NCBI RefSeq assembly: GCF_001696455.1 | Contig: NZ_MAUJ01000001.1 | Location: 1,736,001 to 1,800,000 of the forward strand | Direction: 5' to 3' | DNA: 64,000 nt | From: Pseudoalteromonas luteoviolacea | GTDB lineage: Bacteria > Pseudomonadota > Gammaproteobacteria > Enterobacterales > Alteromonadaceae | In this document: piece by piece, positions 1 to 7,195 of the stretch | How positions within the stretch are numbered: the first letter of the stretch is position 1 | Layout of the letters: every line of letters begins with the position of its first letter | The notes under the pieces: model-generated | What the model saw: only the letters and a program-made list of their open reading frames with translations | Told to the model about the DNA's origin: nothing | Database searches by the model: none | Position numbers and translations under genes: made by a program

Positions 1-205
1 TGTAAAGAATAACACCAGCATTTTGTTGTCTAATATAAGACTTTTCATCGCTTTCTAATAAGAAAATACTGAATAGGCCTTCAAATAACTCTAGTGGCTC
101 TACTTGCCTCAAGCTCTTTTCTATAACCTTTCGTTCAGGCCTATTGGTTGGGCCAAATTTATCTGCATATTCTATTACAATATTTGAGACATGAGTTCGA
201 TTCAT
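1..205 (-). CDS. Integron cassette gene, partial (3' end outside window)
   Basis: The gene starts at ATG 203-205 with a strong ribosome binding site (AAGGAAGG) just upstream, directly after the attC of the next cassette. The 68 visible codons (MNRTHVSN...) are charged and soluble, with no signal peptide or membrane segment, and stay open to the window edge. Its attC must lie further left, so the array continues. No family was recognised. Confidence 0.7.
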   Translation of the reverse strand, partial: MNRTHVSNIVIEYADKFGPTNRPERKVIEKSLRQVEPLELFEGLFSIFLLESDEKSYIRQQNAGVILY

Positions 206-221
206 GACCTTCCTTGAAACA

Positions 222-317
222 TAACGCACCAATAAGCGGCAAAAATAGTTGGCTAAAATTTGTGAAACACGAACAAAACCAACTGTTTTTTGTCCGCACT
301 TTTAGTTTGCATTGTTA
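222..317 (-). repeat. attC site 1
   Basis: Starts TAACGC, ends GTTA. The imperfect inverted arms AGTTGGCT / AGCCAACT-like flank a central spacer, and the stop codon of the gene at 315-839 lies in the final GTTA. It belongs to the 'TTTGTGAGGCACGAAC' subfamily seen again at 12492 and 12971. Confidence 0.9.
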
Positions 318-839
318 TATTTCAATTGGTTGAAGTGTGAATTCCACATGGTTTCTGGGTATCACTATTTGTTGATACCCAGAGCCAGTAACTCCTTTTT
401 CTGACATAAGTATATGATCGAACGGAGGTGCAACCTCAAACCAATCACCAGAAACTGAAACAAAAGAGTCAAATTCAAATTTAGATAGTTCAACAACTTC
501 ACCAGTAATCCAGTCTAATGCGTTTTCTGCGGTACAGATAACCTCATGAGTTGCAGCCGCTTTATGGAAAAACACTCGGCTATACTCGGCAGCCTCATAA
601 TCACTGCCACTACCATAAATTGTTAGTGACTCTTGAGAAGAACATACAGTGCGTTCAACTAACAACTCCCAGTTTGCTTGAGCCCAATCGTCAAAAAAAT
701 CAGCGAAAGGAACGAGCAACTCCCCACTTTTTTCAGTTTCTAATTTATGAAATTCATATGCCCTAGAAACTAAGTCAAAATTTTGATTTAAGAAGTTAAT
801 AAAACTATCAATACTTGTATTTAGGAGCTCGATGTTCAT
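315..839 (-). CDS. Integron cassette hypothetical protein (174 aa)
   Basis: Soluble, acidic protein of 174 residues with aromatic-rich stretches (FADFFDDWAQANWELL around residues 45-60; GDWFEVAPPFDHI near 130-142). There is no signal peptide or membrane helix, so it is probably cytoplasmic. The start at 839 has an AAGAG ribosome binding site 7 bases upstream. The TAA stop lies inside its attC, which is typical of a cassette gene. I do not recognise the family. Confidence 0.8.
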   Translation of the reverse strand: MNIELLNTSIDSFINFLNQNFDLVSRAYEFHKLETEKSGELLVPFADFFDDWAQANWELLVERTVCSSQESLTIYGSGSDYEAAEYSRVFFHKAAATHEVICTAENALDWITGEVVELSKFEFDSFVSVSGDWFEVAPPFDHILMSEKGVTGSGYQQIVIPRNHVEFTLQPIEI

Positions 840-866
840 GAATTACTCTTAACTTTCCTTGAAATA

Positions 867-963
867 TAACACCTCAATAATGGGCACATAAATGCTTGAC
901 TAAAATTAGCAACTAAGGAGTGCAAGCCTGCTTTTTTGTGCCCTTGGTTTAACGGCACTGTTA
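867..963 (-). repeat. attC site 2
   Basis: Starts TAACACC, ends GTTA, 97 bp. It carries the common 'TAAAATTAGC..AAGGAG' spacer. The stop codon of the 961-1389 gene overlaps the right end. Confidence 0.9.
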
Positions 964-1389
964 TGTTTTTTCACACTCTGTAGTGTCTATAGGGAATGTA
1001 GCTATTTCTTTGTGATTCATATCCATGTAACTGTACTTAACAACAATTGCCATTTTTCTAAATTCAGACATAGACTCACTTGTACAAACCGCATTCACTA
1101 AATTAGGTTTCATATTTTCTTGGAATTTTGGAACATCCATATCCGCTACTTCGTAGTTAATTAGTTTATATTTATATGTAAAAGTTTTATTGAAACCAAC
1201 CGTTGAAACAAGATGTGTATCATTGTCCACAACCATAGGCAGGTTAACATTGATGGTATTAGCTGTTTCAATTAAAATTTCTGTGTAATCATCGGTTTTT
1301 GAAAAGATGCCACTTACAGCCCACTTTCCAATTATCGCACCACCAATAGCGCAAATTATTATTAATGCATTTGTGCCTAGCTTTTTCAT
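961..1389 (-). CDS. Integron cassette membrane-anchored protein (142 aa)
   Basis: The N-terminus (MKKLGTNALIIICAIGGAII) forms one hydrophobic segment at about residues 7-25, so the remaining ~115 residues probably face the periplasm. Cys residues near positions 102 and 139 could pair. GAGAG precedes the ATG by 6-7 bases. The stop lies in attC. No family recognised. Confidence 0.8.
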   Translation of the reverse strand: MKKLGTNALIIICAIGGAIIGKWAVSGIFSKTDDYTEILIETANTINVNLPMVVDNDTHLVSTVGFNKTFTYKYKLINYEVADMDVPKFQENMKPNLVNAVCTSESMSEFRKMAIVVKYSYMDMNHKEIATFPIDTTECEKT

Positions 1390-1407
1390 TTTACTCTCTC
1401 AAAAATA

Positions 1408-1500
1408 TAACGCCCCAATAAACGGCGAATAATAGTTGGATATAATTGTGAACGAAGTAAACGCAGCCAACTGTTATGCGTCCGACTTGATTGGTTTGCC
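1408..1500 (-). repeat. attC site 3 (right end mutated)
   Basis: Starts TAACGCCCC and follows the 'AATAGTTGG..TATAATTGTGAACGAAGT' subfamily up to CGACTTGATTG. The terminal GTTA is replaced by TTTGCC, so the gene-proximal recombination box is damaged. Confidence 0.75.
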
Positions 1501-1536
1501 ATGTTGATAATTTCAACAGCCTGATCATTTTATCAC

Positions 1537-1716
1537 CTAGCTCAAAATCCCCCTAGCTATCTCTTGAGGTAAAGCAATATTGTTTTTTAGACACTCGAAC
1601 CATTCTTTACGATGACCTAGTAGCTCCCCAATAAGCGTCACTAACTTATCTCTATCACTAGCTAACATATTATCGGACGCTACTAGCTCTACAATTTTAT
1701 TTGCTAGTTCATTCAA
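1537..1716 (-). CDS. Small integron cassette ORF (59 aa), TTG start
   Basis: Open frame of 60 codons from TTG at 1714-1716 to TAG at 1537-1539, lying between attC 3 and attC 4. The product is a helical, amphipathic, cytoplasmic-type peptide (NELANKIVELVAS...; HRKEWFECLKNN). It has no ATG and only a weak ribosome binding site, so it may be the tail of a shortened gene. Family unknown. Confidence 0.45.
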   Translation of the reverse strand: MNELANKIVELVASDNMLASDRDKLVTLIGELLGHRKEWFECLKNNIALPQEIARGILS

Positions 1717-1741
1717 TTTAAACGAGCTCTACTAATTGACA

Positions 1742-1836
1742 TAACGCTTGTCTAACCGGCGCGAGATATCAGGCTAAAATTAGCGACGAAGGAGCGCGAG
1801 CCTGCTGTTTTTCGTCCTAGGTTAAAGCGTTTGTTA
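1742..1836 (-). repeat. attC site 4
   Basis: Starts TAACGCTTGTC, ends TTGTTA, 95 bp. It has the 'AGGCTAAAATTAGCGACGAAGGAGCGCGAGCCTGCT' core, the most common subfamily in this array. Confidence 0.9.
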
Positions 1837-1839
1837 TAA

Positions 1840-2232
1840 CTACGAATACCCCAACACTTTAAACCCTGTAGAAGTTTGTCTAATTGGAAACTTCGCAATA
1901 GCAGAAAGGTGCTCAATTAAACTTCCTACCTTGTAGTTTTCGTCAAAATTAAACTCTAACCACTCAATCTCTTTATAAATGGATGGTTCAATAAACCAAT
2001 AATTATCAACATGCTCCGGAAATTGCTCTGAATACGAGGTTTTTAATTGGTCATTGTTAACCAATTTATAAGCTATTCGATAGCTTAGCTGTTCAAATGA
2101 TGCAGCCGCCTTGAGCAATTTAACCCACTTTGCATTACTCATATAGGAAACGGAAAACTTGCGAGCAATTACAGAATCTAATCGTTGATAAGATTTGGCT
2201 AATTTTTCTTCCTGAACCTGAACTTTACTCAT
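1840..2232 (-). CDS. Integron cassette DUF6678-like protein (130 aa)
   Basis: Soluble 130-residue protein. The block SYMSNAKWVKLLKA at about 29-42, the tyrosine/lysine-rich 'YRIAYKL' segment, the central IEWLEF and the C-terminal GFKVLGY resemble my recollection of DUF6678, whose members have an MxNxKWxxL block, an IEWI motif and end in xYGY. Function unknown. It stops 4 bases right of attC 4 and starts at 2232 behind GAGG. The assignment comes from remembered motifs only and was not searched. Confidence 0.7.
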   Translation of the reverse strand: MSKVQVQEEKLAKSYQRLDSVIARKFSVSYMSNAKWVKLLKAAASFEQLSYRIAYKLVNNDQLKTSYSEQFPEHVDNYWFIEPSIYKEIEWLEFNFDENYKVGSLIEHLSAIAKFPIRQTSTGFKVLGYS

Positions 2233-2246
2233 AGCCTCAAAAGTAG

Positions 2247-2325
2247 TTATGACGCCCGCAGTTGAGGACGACTTATAGCGACGAAGGAGCGTAAAGGCGT
2301 TCCGACAGCCTGCGATTGTTGTGCA
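2247..2325 (-). repeat. Degenerate attC site 5
   Basis: TTATGACGCCC in place of TAACGCC at the left and TTGTTGTGC at the right. The middle keeps 'TAGCGACGAAGGAGCG'. Both outer boxes are mutated, so it is probably inactive. Confidence 0.55.
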
Positions 2326-2337
2326 TTATACAGAATC

Positions 2338-2532
2338 TCAGTGAATTTCAAGATACGGGGCACCATGTTTGTTTTTGCCAACAACTATGGCAATCACCTG
2401 TTGGCCAAGTGTTAACTGCAAAGTTGGCTTTTTAATAGTGCCGAATAGATAACTATCCACTTGACTACAGAGATAACTCCATTCGGTTACATTTATCTTA
2501 CTAAACAGATTGTTGGGCTTAATTTTCGCATC
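2338..2532 (-). pseudogene. Remnant of a cassette gene 3' end
   Basis: A frame without a start codon runs from about 2532 to TGA at 2338-2340, encoding a plausible C-terminus (SYLFGTIKKPTLQL, then VVGKNKHGAPYLEIH). It overlaps the last 14 bases of the 2519 gene in another frame and sits right beside degenerate attC 5. The 5' part and the attC of its right neighbour are missing, so a deletion seems to have fused two cassettes. Confidence 0.4.
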
Positions 2533-3286
2533 TTACCAACCTCTCAGTGCAATGCCCTTCAGGCCATTCTGACTGCTTCCAGCAAAATGATTTATCATCT
2601 TTTAGAATTAAGTCCCATAAGAACATTTCACCTTCTTCCGTTTTTTGTGTTTCATTAATAACTATTGTTCTAAGAAGCTTATCACCCTCAGCAAGAATAG
2701 AATAAACAATTCTATCGTATGTTTCCTCACTTGTAGTTAACGCCAAACCTGATTGAGAACTGTGGTACATTTTACTACCGGTGTCATTGAAGGTGATTGT
2801 TATAGAATGCTCTGGCGCACACTTATTTTTTTGTGAAGCCCAACCCCATTTCCCAGCTAAAACACTTCTAATATCATCTTCTTGAACATTAAAATAAATT
2901 TCCGCAGTACCATAGCCTTCTATGCCCATTTCCGCATACCAATCACCAGGCTTATTTACACTTTTATCAAGGTAATGAGAGCACCAAAAAGACAAGTTAC
3001 CGCCATCTGATTCATATGTATTATGCTGCGAATTAACTATATTTCGGTTTCCATCATATATAACACAGCTGTATCGATATTTTCCGGCAGGTACATTCCA
3101 TTCTGAATAGACGTAAAATTGTTCATGGTCTAATTTTATTGTGTCAATTTTATCGACTGGAAGTCCACTTGAATCTAAGCCACTAGTTACAAAAACACGA
3201 TAACCACCAACATGATCAACATTTTTTGCCATTGAGTAACCCGTGCTTAAAAAAACTAAAGCTAGAGAAAATATTATACTTTTCAT
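2519..3286 (-). CDS. Integron cassette secreted protein (255 aa)
   Basis: The open frame extends to 3376, but its first 30 codons only read through attC 6. The real start is the ATG at 3284-3286, which begins a clean signal peptide (MKSIIFSLALVFLSTGYSMA) of about 20 residues. The mature ~235 residues contain several Cys and aromatic residues and a 'LAGKWGWASQKNKC...ITFNDTGSKMYH' block resembling a small lipocalin-like beta domain (weak inference). No attC separates it from the remnant on its left. Family not recognised. Confidence 0.75.
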   Translation of the reverse strand: MKSIIFSLALVFLSTGYSMAKNVDHVGGYRVFVTSGLDSSGLPVDKIDTIKLDHEQFYVYSEWNVPAGKYRYSCVIYDGNRNIVNSQHNTYESDGGNLSFWCSHYLDKSVNKPGDWYAEMGIEGYGTAEIYFNVQEDDIRSVLAGKWGWASQKNKCAPEHSITITFNDTGSKMYHSSQSGLALTTSEETYDRIVYSILAEGDKLLRTIVINETQKTEEGEMFLWDLILKDDKSFCWKQSEWPEGHCTERLVRCEN

Positions 3287-3304
3287 AAATCTCCATTTTG
3301 AGCC

Positions 3305-3394
3305 TAACGCTTTAATAATAGGTAGAAAACTATAGGCTACACTGCCGCCTCGGAGCAAGCCTATTATTCTATGCACTTATTGATTGACCTGTTA
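3305..3394 (-). repeat. attC site 6
   Basis: Starts TAACGCTTT, ends CTGTTA, 90 bp, with arms AGGCTA / CAAGCCTATT. The TAA at its right end is the stop of the broken Imm53 gene. Confidence 0.85.
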
Positions 3395-3685
3395 GGTACC
3401 ATTTGTCCAGTCCAGAAAAATATTTAGCATTGCTTCGAGCTTTAAGGGACCACAAACCCCAATAAATTGGTTATTTTCTACCTAGCAAATGAGCCAGTTT
3501 TTATCAGAGCCATACTCAGCCTCTACTGTTGTAAAAGTTCGTTTCTCCAATGAAGTTCAACTTAAGTCTATTATTAGTGACCATCCAAGGTTATCTAAAG
3601 TATCAACTTTTATCCCAAAAGAATGCTCCCAATCATCATTAAAATGAGAGAAATACTGGTCTTGAATTTTATTTAAAGAATCCAT
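3392..3685 (-). pseudogene. Imm53-family immunity protein, two in-frame stops
   Basis: A single 98-codon frame from ATG 3683-3685 to TAA 3392-3394 matches the layout of Imm53 immunity proteins: Tyr-Phe..His-Phe-Asn-Asp-Asp-Trp-Glu-His-x-Phe-Gly-Ile near residues 11-25, LDNLGWSLIIDL at 30-41, then a Val-Glu-Asn-Asn-x-Phe-Ile-Gly block and an LE..LNIFLDW end. Codon 43 is TGA and codon 68 is TAG, so only a 42-residue peptide would be made. The frame is otherwise undisturbed, which suggests point-mutation decay. Imm53 proteins are predicted to neutralise polymorphic toxins; family assignment is from recalled motifs. Confidence 0.75.
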
Positions 3686-3701
3686 GATTCCCTTTGGCAA
3701 C

Positions 3702-3749
3702 TAACGCCACGTTAACCGGTTAACTTTGCCCTAGTAGCAGCGTATGTTA
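3702..3749 (-). repeat. Very short attC-like site 7
   Basis: TAACGCCACGTTAACCGG at the left and ATGTTATG at the right span only 48 bp. It keeps both outer boxes but lacks the usual central arms, so it is probably a deletion derivative. Confidence 0.55.
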
Positions 3750-3754
3750 TGTGT

Positions 3755-4039
3755 TTACTCATACTCTTGCCAGTTTGCTTTGACATCTCTATATTGCTCG
3801 GGAAGGTTTTCTTTTGCCTCAGCTACAGAACCATAACCTGCATCTTGCTCGGTTTCCCAACCAGAATCGCAGGCAAAGCGATAGATAAAACCTGATTCAT
3901 CGTACTGGCAGAGTGCTAAGCCAAATATTTCTGAGGCAATTTCCCCTGACTCATAACGAAGCACACCAAATGGCCTTTCACCAGACCAAGTCCACTCTAG
4001 AACCCTAGCTCCATCGATTTCTTTTGGCGGTTTACTCAT
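3755..4039 (-). CDS. Integron cassette hypothetical protein (94 aa)
   Basis: The start is taken at ATG 4037-4039 (MSKPPKEIDGARVLEW), preceded by AGGA 8 bases upstream; the longer frame to 4060 has a poorer context. It is a small soluble protein with two Cys and many aromatic residues, ending KANWQEYE. The opening IDGARVLEW is a phrase I associate with small conserved proteins of unknown function. Confidence 0.75.
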   Translation of the reverse strand: MSKPPKEIDGARVLEWTWSGERPFGVLRYESGEIASEIFGLALCQYDESGFIYRFACDSGWETEQDAGYGSVAEAKENLPEQYRDVKANWQEYE

Positions 4040-4054
4040 GTTTATCCTGACACA

Positions 4055-4154
4055 TAACACTTACATTTGGTGGGCCACGACTAAGCCACAGCACACACCG
4101 AACTTTTAAACCAAAACCGCCAGACTGTTTTGCGTCGCCAACATGTGTTTGTTA
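4055..4154 (-). repeat. attC site 8
   Basis: Starts TAACACTTAC, ends GTTTGTTA, 100 bp. The spacer GGTGGGCCACGACTAAGCCACAG is unlike the main subfamilies. Confidence 0.75.
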
Positions 4155-4166
4155 TATTCTCGCTCA

Positions 4167-4463
4167 CTACTCTGCTGCTTCAACTTTTCCAGATCCTACA
4201 ATTCGAGAACCTTCCAACAGTTCAAATTCTGCACCGTTGCTGAATGCAGAATAGTCAACACCCTCAGGGTACATCAACTCGATAGTTCCGATAAACTCCT
4301 GCCCTTGCTGCGTATCCTTTGGCACTTCTAAAACATGAACAGCTAAATAGTCTTCGGTGCCTGAGAAAACGATATGAGGAGAGTACCCAGCTCCAACTGG
4401 CATGCATGCCCTTCCACCTTCTGGCTCTTTGAGAAAACAAATCTTTGCACTAATACATTTCAT
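4167..4463 (-). CDS. Integron cassette EF-Tu domain-3-like protein (98 aa)
   Basis: Starting at ATG 4461-4463, the protein resembles a stand-alone EF-Tu C-terminal beta-barrel domain: an N-terminal ISAKICFLKEPEGGR strand, a 'GYSPHIVF' segment where EF-Tu has GYRPQFYF, a central tract around GTIELMYPEGVDYS, and a C-terminal FELLEGSRIVGSGKV hairpin like EF-Tu REGGRTVGAGVV. There is no GTPase domain, so it cannot act as an elongation factor; its role is unknown. The open frame to 4490 runs into attC and is not used here. Confidence 0.75.
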   Translation of the reverse strand: MKCISAKICFLKEPEGGRACMPVGAGYSPHIVFSGTEDYLAVHVLEVPKDTQQGQEFIGTIELMYPEGVDYSAFSNGAEFELLEGSRIVGSGKVEAAE

Positions 4464-4475
4464 AGCTTTACAACA

Positions 4476-4565
4476 TAACGCCTCAAACACCGGCTTGGTG
4501 AAGTGGTCGACTTTTTTTTGAAAAAAGGTGACAGCTTTACCAAGTCCGCGTGCTTTGACTGGTTA
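4476..4565 (-). repeat. attC site 9
   Basis: Starts TAACGCCTCAA, ends TGGTTA, 90 bp. Arms GGCTTGGT / ACCAAGTCC with a TTTTTTTT..AAAAAAGG inner stem. Same distinctive subfamily as attC 35 at 17808. Confidence 0.85.
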
Positions 4566-4913
4566 ACTGCAGAACTCACCAAATAAGTAATACCAATGAT
4601 AGCCATAAGCCTCTATGGTTTTACCACCGTTGCAAATTCTAAATTTCGGTGCTTTCATAACATCATGTATGTCTAAAAGGCACTCCTTTATATCTTCGTG
4701 TTCCGTATCAACATAGAAATCATGGCTGTCTTTTACGAGAACAGTACCTTCCTTATTCTTCGCTTCCCAAAATACTTCATTGACATCATATGGTACTGTT
4801 ACGTAAACATCGATGTCATCAGTTTTGATCGTTACGATAATAGCGCTACCATTATCGATTTCGACGACATTGGGACTATCTCCAAGTATCTTTGATATGT
4901 ACTCTTTTCTCAT
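4563..4913 (-). CDS. Integron cassette hypothetical protein (116 aa)
   Basis: Soluble acidic protein starting MRKEYISK at 4913 with GGAG 5 bases upstream. The alternating hydrophobic pattern (AIIVTIKTDDIDVYVTV) suggests a beta-rich fold, and the end is aromatic (YGYHWYYLFGEF). The stop lies in attC 9. No attC separates it from the degraded secreted-protein gene to its right. Family unknown. Confidence 0.8.
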   Translation of the reverse strand: MRKEYISKILGDSPNVVEIDNGSAIIVTIKTDDIDVYVTVPYDVNEVFWEAKNKEGTVLVKDSHDFYVDTEHEDIKECLLDIHDVMKAPKFRICNGGKTIEAYGYHWYYLFGEFCS

Positions 4914-5219
4914 TCGTCTCCGTGACAGTTAACTTATTACCCCAAAAATTCAACTCCACAGAGGTAATGAAAATATCCTCCAAGTCTACTTCTTTAGATG
5001 AGTCATATGCTGAGTTGTATACTTGAACACCCCAGTTTTAGCATCTGAAACTTCAATATAACCACCATTTTGATTAGTACCATTATCATGTGACTAATGC
5101 GGTACAGTATAAACTTAGCTTCATGGAATTATTGCAGGCACATGCTTCAGAGCTGTCCGCTTAGCATAACTAGAGAAAGAAATGATTAAGCATGTGATAA
5201 AAATCAAACAATGTTTCAT
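4876..5219 (-). pseudogene. Decayed secreted-protein cassette gene
   Basis: ATG 5217-5219 opens a good signal peptide (MKHCLIFITCLIISFSSYA), but the frame stops after about 32 codons (TGA). Downstream the coding sense continues in other frames (HDNGTNQNGGYIEVSDAKTGV, then VQVYNSAYDSSKEVDLEDIF..SVELNFWGNKLTVTE), ending at TAG 4876-4878 inside the start of the 4563 gene. At least two frameshifts are needed. Its own attC is missing, consistent with a deletion at the junction. Confidence 0.6.
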
Positions 5220-5226
5220 AGACACT

Positions 5227-5320
5227 TAACGCCGCGTTAAACGGCTAAGTGTTAGTTGGCTAAAATGTGTAGCGAAGCCGAGCCAACTATTACGTGTCCG
5301 CACTTTTAAACGCTTTGTTA
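5227..5320 (-). repeat. attC site 10
   Basis: Starts TAACGCCGCG, ends TTTGTTA, 94 bp. Arms AGTTGGCT / AGCCAACT around GTGTAGCGAAGCCG. Confidence 0.9.
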
Positions 5321-5324
5321 TGTG

Positions 5325-5636
5325 CTAATTAACACACAGTATCTCTTCACTATTTATTAAACAGTAGTTTGACCCCTTAAGCTTTTCAAATGAGTCTCCT
5401 ACTTTAACTGAAGAAGAAGTTAAAATTATTCTAGAACTAGAAAAACGTTTTAACTCTCCATTTTTTAATTTGATCTCAATTCTAGGAATACCATGATTTC
5501 TAGATTCCCATTCAATTAAAGCAACACTTCCCTTTGCAGAAAACCTTACAGAACTATCACGATCCCAGATACTATGCAGCACACCTAAACCTAAAGTCGG
5601 AATAGCTAACAAAATGAACTTAGCAAATTTGGGCAT
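5325..5636 (-). CDS. Integron cassette membrane-anchored protein (103 aa)
   Basis: The start is ATG 5634-5636 with AAGGAGA upstream. One N-terminal hydrophobic helix (residues 5-20, FAKFILLAIPTLGLGV) is followed by a basic, beta-rich region (IEWESRNHGIPRIEIKL; SSSRIILTSSS), and two Cys near the C-terminus. It is probably an inner-membrane protein with a periplasmic domain. Family unknown. Confidence 0.75.
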   Translation of the reverse strand: MPKFAKFILLAIPTLGLGVLHSIWDRDSSVRFSAKGSVALIEWESRNHGIPRIEIKLKNGELKRFSSSRIILTSSSVKVGDSFEKLKGSNYCLINSEEILCVN

Positions 5637-5653
5637 TTTTTCTCCTTGGAACA

Positions 5654-5731
5654 TAACGTTTTATGGAAGTTGGCTAAAATTGAGCGAAGCGAAAAGCTCG
5701 CAGTTTTTAATCCCTGTTTAATTGTTTGTTA
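5654..5731 (-). repeat. attC site 11
   Basis: Starts TAACGTTTTA, ends TTTGTTA, 78 bp. The inner stem is GAGCGAAGCGAAAAGCTC. It contains the stop codon of the 5707 gene well inside its right arm. Confidence 0.8.
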
Positions 5732-6225
5732 GGCTTACTCACCACTGAAATATATGTATCAGGAATAGATATAACACCGTTATTTATAGAAAACTTTTCA
5801 AAGTCGATTTCAGAAACAACATAGCCTCTTTTTGACAACTCTATATTGATATCTTGAAACAACGTTGTTGATTTTAACGCTCGCTCATATGCTCTCATTA
5901 GAGGATGGAATGCCGGGTTGTGCAAATTACCAGAAGACTTTTTAGCTGCAACTAATTCAGAGCTATAATTTAGTTTGTAAAATTCCAATAGCTCATTGTT
6001 TGTTTTTTCTGACGATTGGCCAATAAGCCTAAGACTAAACTCCTGTCGAGTGAACTCCAATACCTTGAAAATATCCTTAGCTTGATACCCTTCACTTTTA
6101 ACTAAAGCCAACTCTAGGCTTGGTGTTGCTCCATATCTTTTGAACTCTAATATTTTCAACTCAGTTGAGTGAGAATAGCTAGTGTAAATAAGCAATGAAA
6201 AAATAATCAGTCTATGAATTTTCAC
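5707..6225 (-). CDS. Integron cassette secreted protein, paralogue of the 22582 gene (172 aa)
   Basis: The start is GTG 6223-6225 behind AAGGAA, giving a signal peptide (KIHRLIIFSLLIYTSYSHS); the longer frame to 6306 only reads attC 12. The mature part shares its design with the 22582-23049 cassette: LxxFxRYGATPSxELAL near the N-terminus, a FxVIxxxRxEhxxRLIGxSSxxTNxEL block, an 'ALKSTTLhxxhNxxLxxxGYxhxxIxFEKhS' block and a C-terminal IS(V)PDxYI. The two are clear paralogues captured as separate cassettes. Family name not known to me; likely periplasmic. Confidence 0.8.
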   Translation of the reverse strand: MKIHRLIIFSLLIYTSYSHSTELKILEFKRYGATPSLELALVKSEGYQAKDIFKVLEFTRQEFSLRLIGQSSEKTNNELLEFYKLNYSSELVAAKKSSGNLHNPAFHPLMRAYERALKSTTLFQDINIELSKRGYVVSEIDFEKFSINNGVISIPDTYISVVSKPNKQLNRD

Positions 6226-6243
6226 TATTCTTCCTTGTAAGCC

Positions 6244-6337
6244 TAACGCCCCAATAAGCGGCTGATAATAGTTTGCTATAATTGTGAACGAAGTGACCGC
6301 AACCAACGGTTAGGCGTCCGACTTGATTGATTTGTTA
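6244..6337 (-). repeat. attC site 12
   Basis: Starts TAACGCCCC, ends TTTGTTA, 94 bp. Member of the 'TATAATTGTGAACGAAGTG' subfamily (also 1408, 20878, 22393). Confidence 0.9.
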
Positions 6338-6690
6338 GCTAACGACAGCTCCAATACGTGTTTAAACCCACAACCTATCTCTACCGACTTAGTTTGAAAA
6401 ATAGAAACCACATCTATTTCACCTGCGTATAAACCTACGATTTCTCCGTTTTGATTAACTTTTTCGGATGAACAATAATAAACAACATAATACTTTTTCC
6501 GCTCCTTAACGACAGCGCTCACAGATACCGAATAAATGATATTTTGAATCACAACTTTTCGAGGTGTATTTACTTTAGATATCGTTTTAGAGCTTTCAAA
6601 CCAACTTACTTTTATCGGATGTTCTAGCTGAGCTCCAACAACCGATAAAGGAAACATAAGTGTTACTACAAATATAACTATTCTCACCAT
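6310..6690 (-). CDS. Integron cassette secreted protein (126 aa)
   Basis: The start at 6690 has AAGGAAG upstream. The signal peptide is MVRIVIFVVTLMFPLSVVGA, followed by a ~106-residue mature protein with two Cys (YYCSS, EIGCGF). The last codons run into attC 12. Likely periplasmic. Family unknown. Confidence 0.8.
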   Translation of the reverse strand: MVRIVIFVVTLMFPLSVVGAQLEHPIKVSWFESSKTISKVNTPRKVVIQNIIYSVSVSAVVKERKKYYVVYYCSSEKVNQNGEIVGLYAGEIDVVSIFQTKSVEIGCGFKHVLELSLANKSIKSDA

Positions 6691-6706
6691 ACTTCCTTAA
6701 GTTAGC

Positions 6707-6801
6707 TAACGCTTGCCTAACCAGCGAAAAATAGCAGGCTAAAATTTGCGATGAAGGAGCGCAGTCTGCTGTTTTCCGACCTTTGGTTTAGGCACTTGTT
6801 A
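6707..6801 (-). repeat. attC site 13
   Basis: Starts TAACGCTTGCC, ends CTTGTTA, 95 bp. Main 'GCAGGCTAAAAT..GAAGGAGCGCAG' subfamily. Confidence 0.9.
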
Positions 6802-7077
6802 TAAGCTTGAGTACAAACTAGCTTCTAACAATAAGTGTGAAAAAACTGTCAGACCAATTATTAATAACCACCCTCTTGCTCGATATATCCATGCTGATTC
6901 AGGGTGTTTTTTGATATTAATGCCTTGTCTATAAATAATAAATCCGGATACAAAACTACAAACACAGACTATTAAATAATAAGTTGGGTTCCATACCTCA
7001 AGTTTGTTCCCCATTAGCATATTTATTAAGCCTAATGATGAAAATAAAATAGCGAATGAACCTAAGAGCTTTAACAC
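6799..7077 (-). CDS. Integron cassette small membrane protein (92 aa)
   Basis: GTG 7075-7077 with GGAG 6 bases upstream is the likely start. The product has three hydrophobic segments (about residues 3-21, 32-50 and 68-86) joined by short charged loops (RQGINIKKHPES). It is a small inner-membrane protein with no recognisable family. Confidence 0.75.
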   Translation of the reverse strand: MLKLLGSFAILFSSLGLINMLMGNKLEVWNPTYYLIVCVCSFVSGFIIYRQGINIKKHPESAWIYRARGWLLIIGLTVFSHLLLEASLYSSL

Positions 7078-7095
7078 CAAATCTCCAGAAGTTTA

Positions 7096-7189
7096 TAACG
7101 TCCGCATATACGGAACAAAATGCTTGGCTAAAATTGGTGAGGAACGAACCAAGCCAAGCTTTTTGGTTCCGCTCATAATGCGCTTGTTA
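7096..7189 (-). repeat. attC site 14
   Basis: Starts TAACGTCCG, ends CTTGTTA, 94 bp. Arms GCTTGGCT / AGCCAAGC around AATTGGTGAGGAACGAACC. Confidence 0.9.
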
Positions 7190-7195
7190 TGTGTA

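Noticed and set aside
2461..2658. Plus-strand frame inside the cassette array
   Set aside because: Antisense to the secreted cassette gene at 2519-3286; cassettes all read the other way.
3755..4060. Immunity protein family membership for this cassette
   Set aside because: The opening motif is suggestive of a conserved family but not specific enough to name.
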